In this document: one piece after another, positions 55,800 through 64,000 of the stretch
Layout of the letters: the number at the start of each line of letters is the position of its first letter
Numbering within the stretch: position 1 is the stretch's first letter
Assembly (NCBI GenBank): GCA_033032865.1
Contig: JAWHQI010000263.1
Coordinates: 2,790,001 to 2,854,000, forward strand
Reading direction: 5' to 3'
Length of the DNA: 64,000 bases
Source: Dactylorhiza incarnata
Taxonomy: Eukaryota > Streptophyta > Magnoliopsida > Asparagales > Orchidaceae
Translations under genes and position numbers: made by a program
Notes under the pieces: generated by a model
Told to the model about the DNA's origin: nothing
The model's input: only the letters and a program-made list of their open reading frames with translations
Databases searched by the model: none

Positions 55800-58700
55800 T
55801 CTTCTCCTCCAATGGCTTCCATGCCTAAAAAGAGTTCTACATCCTTATTCAGGCATCTAATGACTTCGAACATTAAGAGTTTAATGCTCTAAGATCATGG
55901 GCTGTCCTATTGATGGTATCCCCAAATTTTCCCGGCGATGGGGACTTTCTGGCGATGTTCCGGTGGCCTTTACTGACCTAATCTGAAATTCTTCAGTATT
56001 TTTCGCTCCCCTTATCTCATTATGTCTGATGTGGTTGATTCTCATGATGGCTCACAACCCGATGGATCTACCAGGGTTGGGCACAATCATACCATTCCTC
56101 AAATTATCATTATTCGTCTTGATACTACAAATTATCTTCCATGTTCTCGATCTATTAAACAGCCAGGGAAGGCAGCGTCCAGTTGGGAAAATGAGAATCA
56201 AAGAACTCATTGGTTATGTCATGGTTCGTTAATTCCATGTAAGAGGACATTGCACGGAACTATCATATCTTGGATACCACTGCGGACTTTTGAAGTCGAT
56301 AGACCACCATTCGCTTATTATATGGAGTTCACCTAGCTATATCAAGAGTACAACCAGTTTGGCTCCCTCGACCATATTTGTTCAGCTAATGCGGCCATTG
56401 CTCGATCAGATCATTGTTCGGATTCTTGGTCACACTCTTGTCACTTCTTTGACCCAGGCCTATAACATTGTCCAGCAAGAATATGACCGCCGACAGTCTA
56501 GGAGTTCAGAGGTCACCTCTGGTGGTTCTATACTCGCTGCTTCTCATTATTCTGGAGGTACTAATAAACAGGAATTTAAGCCCAAGCCTGCTGACAAAGA
56601 CCACCTAATGTGTGACTATTGTGACAAAAGTCGGCATACTCGTGATACTTGCTTCAAATTGCATGTGTTTCTACCACCTAGAGGTGGCATGCTACCTCGT
56701 GGGAGGACTACTTCAGCCTCAGGCCCTCAACCGATACCAAAATGAAATTTGAGGACATCTCGATGGATTTCATTCACGGATTACCTCGGTGGTTAGATAT
56801 TTGAGCCTCCTTCTCTACCTGGTTCTTTCTCCATTGATAATATAATAACCCTCTGACGCATGATGCAGGGATTATCCTCTGAACCCAGTTCTGGTCCATC
56901 CTCATCATTTGCCCAGTTAGGTACTCCAAGTACTCATTCTACCATCGTGTCGTCTACCACTCATTGGATCATTGATTCTGGGGTCACTAACCATATGACT
57001 TGACAAAATGTATGACTGGACCATCGTCAGGTTTTCTTTCATATTCTTCATTGTCTGGCAAAGACAATGTAAGCATTGTTGATGGAACTCTTTCCTCAAT
57101 TGCGGGAAAAGGATTCATCAATTGCTCCTCTGACCTTGGCTTCTACTCTACACATCTCAAGGAAAAGGAGTTACAGAGGGGGAGTGTGACCACTTCCAAG
57201 GAAAGGAGTTGCAAGTGTACACTAGGAGAAGCAAGAGATCAAACACTCAGTCTCATTCCACAATACCAGAACCAATGCCAGATTTGTCTTCAACGCTCAT
57301 AGTTACATATTACTCTCAGAAAAGGTATTTGTTCATCCAGCCAACATCATTCATCTAACTACGCTCATATTCCTCTCTAACCGCATCCCATAAAGCATTT
57401 GTCGCTTCTCTATCCTTTGTGTCTACTCCCATTACATGACAGGAAGCACTTGGACACCCAAAATAGACAAAGGTAGTGATGGAGGAAATGCAGGCTCTTG
57501 AAAAGAACAATATATGGGACCTGGTAGATCTCCCTGAAGGCAAGAAGGAAATTGGATGTCAATGGATCTTTACGATAAAGCAGAACTCGGAAGGTATTGT
57601 GGAATGGTTCAGGGATGGTTGGTGGTGAGAGACTACACCCAAACTCATGGTATTGACTATAAAAAGACATTTGCTCCAGTGGAAAAATGAATTCAGCCAT
57701 CTTATTATCCCGTGTCACCTACAAAGGGTGGGATATTCAATAAATGGATGTAAAAAATGCCTTCACGGTGAGCAGGAAGATGAAGTCCATATGTCAATGC
57801 CTCCTGATCTTGTCCCTAGCGGATCAAAAGGGAAGGTTTGCACATTGAAGAGAGCACTTTATAGATTGAAACAATCTCCCAGAGCTTGGTTTAGGAGATT
57901 TCACAAATTCATGACATCTTTATGCTATACCCAAAGTCATGTCGATCACACTTTATTCATCTAACGAAAAGAGATGAAGTTGACTCTCTTTATTGTGTAT
58001 GTTCATGATACGTTTATTACAGGTAACGACTTGGATGAGATCCACACTCTGAAATAGAACTTGCTAGTGAATTTGAAGTGAAGGATTTGGAAGAGTTAAG
58101 ATATTTTCTGGGAATTGAGGTAGCAAGATCAAAATATGGGATTCATATTTCCCAGCGAAAATACGTCCATGAGTTACTTGAGTAGTTAGGATTGAGCGGT
58201 TGTAAGCATGTTGATACCCCCATTTAAGTCAACTACAAACTAGGAAGAGATGATAGGGAGTTAGTGGAAGATATTACGAATTATAAAAAATTGGAAGGAA
58301 AATTGATCTATCTATTTCATACTCGCCCAGACATTGCATATCGCCATATGCAGTAGGAGTTGTAAGTCAATATATGCATTCTCCTAAGATCAGGCATCTC
58401 GATGTTGTCCCCAGAATTCTAAAGTATTTGAAAACCTCTCTGGTAGAGGCATTCTATTTTCACCTAGCAATAACTTAAATATTGAAGTGTATACTGATGT
58501 TGACTTGGATGAGTTGGTGATATGAAATCTACAGCAGTATATTGTTCCATTGTTGGGGCTAATCTAGTCACTTGGAGAAGCAAGAAACAGTGCCTCATGG
58601 TACATGTGAAGGGATGTGTATTTGTACTCTCATGAATGATCTTGGCTTACTGAAAAATGGCCCCTTCAACTTGTACTGTGATAACAAGGCTACAATCAGT

Positions 58701-58885
58701 ATAGTTCATTACTCAGTCCAGTATGATCGCATCAAGCATGTCAAAGTTGACCGACATGTCATTAACGAAAATATTATGGAAGGAATTGTATACACTCCTT
58801 TTGTACATCTGGAGGGACAGCTTACAAATGTTCTTCCTAAAGGATCGAGCGGAAAAATATTTATAAATTTTATTAGCAAGTTGCG
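55800..58885 (+). pseudogene. Copia-E gag-pol remnant
   Basis: Gag with a CCHC knuckle (CDYCDKSRHTRDTCFKLH, about 56610-56665), protease (HWIIDSGVTNHMT, about 56960), then a jump past integrase to RT (EEMQALEKNNIWDLVDLPEG, about 57485; RALYRLKQSPRAWFRRF, about 57855; IVYVHDTFITGNDLDE at about 57990, where the catalytic YVDD has become YVHD). RNase H follows (YCDNKATISIVHYSVQYDR, about 58675, and VKVDRHVINE). Frames change repeatedly and stops are common, so nothing functional remains. Confidence 0.82.
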
Positions 58886-58895
58886 TACGAGGGGG

Positions 58896-59005
58896 TGTTA
58901 GAAGTATTAATATTTTTTACTTTATTTTATTATTATGTATTAGCGCCGACTAGATGCAGAAGGCCTCTCTTTATTCACATAATGAAAAAGTTATATTATC
59001 TAACA
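58896..59005 (+). repeat. Copia-E 3' LTR
   Basis: 110 bp, TGTTAGAAGTA to ATTATCTAACA. Clearly homologous to 55363-55473 but diverged. Confidence 0.85.
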
Positions 59006-59235
59006 CAAAATTTAATGAATAATATCATGATCATAAATGCTATGGAGAAGATATGGGTTGTAATTGTTGGAACATATGTTCCGCATATCTTGGTTTGAGA
59101 ATAACAAATCTCAGTTTGTATTTAATCAAGCTTGTGTGTGTTTATGGTGTGCAGGACATGTACAATCACGCATTGAAAGAGGATAAAAGACGGATGTCGT
59201 GCTCCGAATTAAACACTACTGCAGGGAGGTATACG

Positions 59236-60380
59236 CTACGTTTTGAAAGGCGCAAGGCGCACCGAGGCGCAAAGGGGTCGTGGATCCTAGGCGCAAGGCG
59301 CAGGCGCGCGCCTGAGGCACGTGAGGCGCCAAAATGTAAAAAAGATAAAATGTAGTTAATTAAATACAAAATACACATAAAATACATCTACCACCATATC
59401 AACACAGTAGAATTAATGCATTTAGTATCACATAATGTTACCTGGCATTCCAATCTGACATTGAAGCAATCTCAGCTTCAGTCCTACTCTCTTTTGAAAT
59501 AAAAATCTTTGTTTTGTCATATAATAAATTCAGGGTAATAACAAATTACCGCACTAGAATAATTCAGAGTAGTAAGCAATAACAAATAAACATGTCACTA
59601 TGTAAACAAAACCAAAAAAATGTAAGTCTGCCAAATATTATCACAAATACAATCACAAACATCAAAAATATGAAAGATGAACGATCCATAAAAGTTCAGT
59701 ACTATCAAATGCATGGATCTGCATATATGTAGAATAGAGGAAAGATCCATAAAATCTCCATATGCATGATCTGCACAAAGGTAATCACAAAAAACACTTG
59801 TTAAGCAGCGTCCAGCAGCGTCAGATGAGGAGCATTGTCGATAAGAAGGTTAGCGCCAGGTGAGAGGTTAGCGTCAGATGAGGAGCACTGTTCAGCAGCG
59901 TCAGCCTACCAGCGACGAGAGGAGAAGCCACCAGCGGCGAGAGGAGCAGCCAGCAGATGAGCAGAGACGGCTAACCTACCAGCGGCGAGAGGAGCAACCA
60001 CCGTTAGCCAGCGGCGAGAGGAGCAGCCACCATCTAGCGGCGGTGAGAGGAGGAAAGGTAGCAGCGGCGAGAGGAGAAGGCACCGTCGATAAGAACAGAG
60101 GAGAAGGCACCGTCGAGGCGTCGATGGAAATGTTGAGGAGAAGGCACCGTCGAGGAGAAGGCACCGTCAACGAGAGGGAAAAGAAAGGGCTCGCAGAGAA
60201 ATGTCGGAATTGAGCCCTAACTTAAGTTAGATTTTTTAAAGCCCGCAGGCGCGCCTCACGGCGCCTCAAAACCCACTGAGCACCTAAACCCCAGAGCACC
60301 TCGCCCGCCTTTGGCCCTCCGAGGCGCTGTCCACTGCGCCCTGTGCGCCTGGCGCCTCAGGCGCGCCTTTCAAAACGTAG
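59236..60380. mobile_element. hAT-like non-autonomous TIR element
   Basis: A 1145-bp element whose ends CTACGTTTTGAAAGGCGC and (inverted) GCGCCTTTCAAAACGTAG-type sequence form terminal inverted repeats, extended inwards by AGGCGC-rich arms. The flanks GGTATACG (59228-59235) and GGTATACA (60381-60388) match at 7 of 8 positions, suggesting an 8-bp target duplication as for hAT transposons. There is no transposase. The Arg-rich frame at 59878-60213 comes from a tandem CAGCGGCGAGAGGAG repeat and is not a gene. Confidence 0.7.
59878..60175. repeat. Minisatellite CAGCGGCGAGAGGAG in the hAT-like element
   Basis: Irregular tandem units of CCAGCGGCGAGAGGAGCAGC pass into GAGGAGAAGGCACCGTCGA units towards 60175. 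Confidence 0.8.
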
Positions 60381-60750
60381 GGTATACATTATCGTTGGCG
60401 ATAGGTTTGATTACCGAATGACAGCTAGCAAATTGCAATTGAATGCAAGGATTGGCGGGATCAAAGTCTATCTTTAGCAAGTGCTACCGTGGCGCGTTAA
60501 CCCAAACGCTCGGCGATAACTATATAGTAACCCCGACAATCAGCAGCTGATTTAAGCGACGAAAGGAGTGAGAGATCTCCTATTAGAGGAATCAAATTCG
60601 ACGCTAACACGGCACGTTAAGTCCTACCGCGTGGCGGTAGCCGTTGCCTAAAACAAGAGATCTGATTCCTTTCCTGGACTAGAAGAGGCGCGAAACTCAT
60701 TCAGGTACCGCGGCGCAGTAAGTCCTACCGTTGGCGGTAGATCACAGTGC

Positions 60751-60761
60751 TATAAATAGAG
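60751..60761 (+). promoter_or_regulatory. TATA box of the solo LTR
   Basis: TATAAATAGAG in the middle of the LTR, a good match to the plant TATA consensus. The LTR could start transcripts antisense to CLPX. Confidence 0.55.
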
Positions 60762-61500
60762 TCGTTTCGCTCTTTTTTTCATTCACGATGAAGGACGACT
60801 CCGAACCAACTTCGTAGGGGCTTTCATACACCCTCTTTCCATACGTCCTAAGGCTTCCCTAAAGCTATATTGAAGGATCATAGAAGATTTTGAAGGCGCT
60901 TCTCTACAACGCTTATTCGACGCGCGAAGCACGAACGCAACGACAAAGGCAATCCCTTGTGTGTCTTCATCACCACCTTCAGATATGATAAAGGGAGTCT
61001 TTATTTTTTGAATATCTTTATCAACTTGTATATTCTTTTGATTACTCTTTTGTTGTATGGAGAAATTCGCCTGGTGGTTGGCGACTAGGTTTGTGAGCTA
61101 CTTAGAGGGAATTCGCTCATGGTTGGCGACTAGGTCCATGTGAGGCTTAGCGAGAAATTCGCCTCGTGTGTTAGGCGACTAGATATATGGTGTAGATTGA
61201 GGGGCAGCTCGAGGCCTATCTAGGGAGAGATAGACTACAGTCAACCGGCTCTTAGAGAGAGCCGGTATAGAAACCAAAAAGAGCTTTTTAGATTCATCAC
61301 CTTTGATTCCTAGCATTATAAGAAATCAATTTTTTGTATTCTAAAGATTATTGAAATAAAATCATGTTTCATGTTTTATTTCAAGTTTTCACAAATGTTT
61401 ATCTTGAATATTTTGATCTAATCTTTGACTCAAAAACAAAATTTTATAAATCTCTTATTCACCCCCCCCCCCCCCTCTAAGGGCGTCTAATGATCCAACA

Positions 61501-63529
61501 GTAATAAGATGGTTAATAGATCAGATAGACATGAAATTATGGTACATAAACAATAGAAAATCAAAAAGAGGATAGAATGACAACCCCTTCCATAAAGATG
61601 AAAAAGGACTTAACGCGTTGTGATATAACTATGGGCCTATGCACATACCATATTTTGAATAGGCACCACTCTACATAAACAGTTAAATAAAAATCCAGTG
61701 TCGATGATAAATTTGTGGGAACCACTACTTTTATTCTTATAATTCTTTATATACTAATGTAGGGTAGGTTTGTGAGTGCACAACTATAATGCAATCCTAG
61801 CGTGAAGTGCAGGAAAAGAAAACTCTCTTTTCCCTAACCTAAATGTGACATGCAATGACCAGCGGCTATTTTCACATATAGCAATAGAAGATCAAATTAC
61901 ATGCAAATATTTTAAAGCGAAGCAAAGTAATTTATTTAAGCAAGCGGGCTTTGTCTTTCCTCCGCATGGAGGATCAAAGCGCGAGCGCGTGGTGAATGAT
62001 TATAGCAAGTCAAGGATTACTCCAAAACAAATTCTACAAGTGCAAGAGATCGGAAGAGAAAACATTCACAATCACATAAATAAATAAGATCCACGCAACA
62101 AAAATAATACTCACGAAGGGGAGGTCGTAGCGTGGAGATCCGATGTTCCCAGAGGTAGAGTGATGCATTCCAAAATCTAAAATTGATTTAAAAAGATATT
62201 TTTTGTGTTCAACTTTTAAATTTAGCGGCATAGCTAGATGTCTCGAGTAATGTCACGCGACAATTTAACCAAAGGTTTGTAATCACGACATAGGCGACTA
62301 ACACTTGCCGCTTTCAACAATAAAATCAATTCTTCCACAGGCGTCACAATGAGAGAGAGCGACAATAGATTTTTAACAAACTAACAACAAATGGAAGTGA
62401 GATTAAGTTGGGCAAGCAAGCTCTGAAAATACTAAACGTTGCATGCATTCATGAAAATTGGACTGAGTAATCGAGTTGCAAGATGAGGTGAGGATCATAC
62501 CAATGATGTGTGCAACGATGTGTTCCAGTTGTGACGTAGTGGAGGTTAGGGCTGTTTTCCCGCTGTCCAGAAGCTAGGCCAGAGGGAAAATTGGCTCGGC
62601 CTGGAGAAAATCCCAAAAGTGTGTTGGAGGAGTGTGGAGCTGGCAACTGGCGGTCTGAAAAACTTCAGGGCCGGAGAAACCAGGAGGAGAAGGCTCAGAG
62701 ACAGTCGCTGAGCAAGAAGAAACGCTCCAGCGGCGGTCTGCATTCAACTGGAGTAGGAAGGAACCGATTCAGGATTCACTGACGGCACAGGGCTGGCGGA
62801 AAACAGGTCGCCGGAGCCGGAGAAGGCCACAGGAGGTGTCGACGTGGAGCGAACTCGAGACAGGCGGGCGTGGGGCTCGGTTTCGACACAGGCGACGCGG
62901 ACAATACCGAGCTGAGAAACAGTTCTCTGCTCGATTTCTTTTCCTGTATGTTGTCTTTCACGTCAAGGGGGGTATTAAAAGGTATTTTATAATTTTAATT
63001 GGCAATAAAGGATAGGGGTTTCAGAAGATGACATAAAAGGTCGACAGTTTTAGAAATAATAGATGGAGGAGTTTTTAAACAGGAACCGGCAGGGAAATTA
63101 AACGGAAATGAATAGGGGAATGCTAAGAGTTTGTTTGATATTATAAAACCTGAAACTAAATAAAATTGGCATCGTAAAATATTAATTTCAGATTTAAGAA
63201 ATATTTAATATTTTCATTTCTTACTTGTCCAAAGTAACCCTAGTCCTAATTTGACGAACCAATTTATTTAAGATCTTATTGGTCAGTCACACCAACAAGT
63301 CACACGAACGATTGCGCAAGCGCGGTACAAAACTTCAAGCACTTGAGGAACAATTGATGGGTGTGCAGAGCTTTAAAGACCAAACGGGTGTGGTGGAGGT
63401 GCATGACCCACGTAAATGTATAGATCAAAATGATGAGGAAAATAAGTACAAACTTGTGAAGAAGAATCTGAGTACCTCATTCATTAATGCCTAGAAAGTT
63501 GACCGCGCGTTGGTTAACCCAAGGGTGAG
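61501..63529. other. Unclassified sequence, no gene supported
   Basis: AT-rich at 61501-62450. 62520-62900 is GC-richer, with several short frames on both strands that I do not recognise. An 80-codon frame at 61845-62087 and a 71-codon frame at 63279-63494 (LRKRGTKLQALEEQLMGVQ) show no known motif. The latter lies just before a Gypsy relic of opposite strand. Confidence 0.4.
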
Positions 63530-64000
63530 AAAGGTCGTCTTTTCCATATTTTCAGCGTGCATGCAGATCTGGTGATAGTCAAAATGCAGGTCCGACTTCG
63601 AAAATAGACAAGCTCCATGTAGCTCATCTAGTTGCCCATCCACCACTAGAATTGGAAACTTGTCTTTCATGGTCCTGGCGTTCAGCTCTCAATAATCCAC
63701 ACATAACTGCCAAGACCCATCCTGCTTTGACCAAGAGTACGGGTAAGGAAAAGGTAAAATGGTTGGGTCGTATGATCCATCCTACAGCATCCTAATGCAT
63801 TATAGCTCGATTGTATCCTTCTGAAGGAAGGGAAACCAGTTAGATCAAACTATAATTGATATCATGATAGGGAGCAAAAAAATGTCCTAGGACCTGAGTT
63901 GGGGAAGGCCTACTGAATTCTCAAGCAGTGTAGTATACTCCCCCAACACCCTCTCCAAGAACGCATGCTAAGAGGTGTGGGCCTGAATAGTGGTGATGTG
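63530..64000 (-). pseudogene. Gypsy RT fragment (minus strand)
   Basis: On the minus strand: DGSWQLCVDY, a stop in place of Arg, [34 protein letters not shown] and [16 protein letters not shown]. These are the first conserved RT motifs of a plant Ty3/Gypsy pol. It continues beyond the right edge upstream. It is unrelated in detail to chromoviruses A and B. Confidence 0.75.

Larger units (their letters stand above)
55363..59005 (+). mobile_element. Degenerate short-LTR Copia (Copia-E)
   Basis: A 3643-bp plus-strand element with LTRs of about 110 bp (55363-55473 and 58896-59005) starting TGTTA(T/G)AA and ending TCTAACA. It is flanked by CACAA and CAAAA, a one-mismatch target duplication. A primer site TGGTATCAAAGC follows the 5' LTR directly and GAGGGGG precedes the 3' LTR. 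Gag, protease, RT and RNase H remain; integrase is missing. The LTRs differ at many positions, so this is an old insertion. Confidence 0.85.
59065..61500 (+). mobile_element. Solo LTR with GTAAT target duplication
   Basis: Begins TGTTGGAACATATG and ends GATCCAACA, with short inverted ends TGTTGGA/TCCAACA. It is flanked by perfect GTAAT copies (59060-59064 and 61501-61505). A TATA box (TATAAATAGAG, 60751-60761) is followed by a transcript-leader-like region, polyadenylation-type AT-rich sequence and a run of about 16 C near the end. About 1.15 kb of it is a later hAT-like insertion, so the LTR itself was about 1.28 kb. No internal retroelement sequence remains. Confidence 0.88.

Noticed and set aside
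59440..59520. Possible CLPX upstream exon (open minus frame before a GTAAC donor)
   Set aside because: The translation does not match ClpX and the stretch lies inside the hAT-like element within a solo LTR.
59878..60213. 111-codon Arg/Glu-rich frame
   Set aside because: Generated by a CAGCGGCGAGAGGAG tandem repeat inside a non-coding TIR element.
63279..63494. 71-codon Lys/Gln-rich frame as a host exon
   Set aside because: No recognisable motif and no splice structure; left as unclassified.

Overview
This is nuclear DNA from a flowering plant. No host gene is complete in the window, but six short exons on the minus strand (53611-53667, 47058-47128, 46863-46962, 46654-46758, 289-351, 85-207) join in phase into 173 codons of the AAA+ unfoldase subunit CLPX of the organellar Clp protease. 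All but the window-edge boundaries have clean GT/AG splice sites. The whole window therefore lies inside one CLPX gene, and nearly everything else is transposable-element sequence in its introns. The species cannot be named from this. The evidence for a plant is the plant-type CLPX, the Copia and chromovirus elements primed by initiator-Met tRNA, and a plant-type Rep/Helicase Helitron.

The intron between the exons at 289-351 and 46654-46758 is about 46.3 kb. In plus-strand order it holds: unique sequence with a 31-bp repeat (352-1177); a young Copia element with intact 167-bp LTRs and ATTAC target duplications (1178-5982, minus); unique and unclassified sequence with one exon-like relic (5983-9261); a 3.4-kb chromovirus-type LTR with a 158-bp internal tandem array (9262-12693); a Copia relic (12701-16487, minus) broken by an unknown 1.2-kb insertion and by a 1.86-kb solo LTR with CTTTT duplications (14411-16265); a SINE-like piece; chromovirus A (16622-24480, minus), which lacks protease and most of RT and has a 1.8-kb tandem duplication in its LTR; a 9.0-kb Helitron (25053-34055, minus); chromovirus B (about 34080-42972, plus); and a 5'-truncated Copia (42973-46545, plus) that ends only 108 bp from a CLPX exon.

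The next large intron (47129-53610, 6.5 kb) holds a decayed Copia with a TIR element inserted in it. A 1231-bp tandem duplication copied part of both. The last intron (53668 to beyond 64000) holds a minus-strand Copia RT scrap, a degenerate short-LTR Copia (55363-59005), a solo LTR with GTAAT duplications (59065-61500) that carries a hAT-like element, and a Gypsy RT fragment at the right edge.

The TEs show layered insertion. The CLPX exons keep the RKH loop, IGF loop, arginine finger and sensor-2 arginine, so the host gene looks functional if its very long introns are spliced. Almost all TE coding regions are broken. The least damaged are the Copia at 1178-5982 and the Helitron. I saw no new cellular system. 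The most unusual points are the giant TE-filled CLPX intron, the tandem amplification of an N-terminal Helitron exon, and the roughly 150-bp-period arrays inside chromovirus LTRs.
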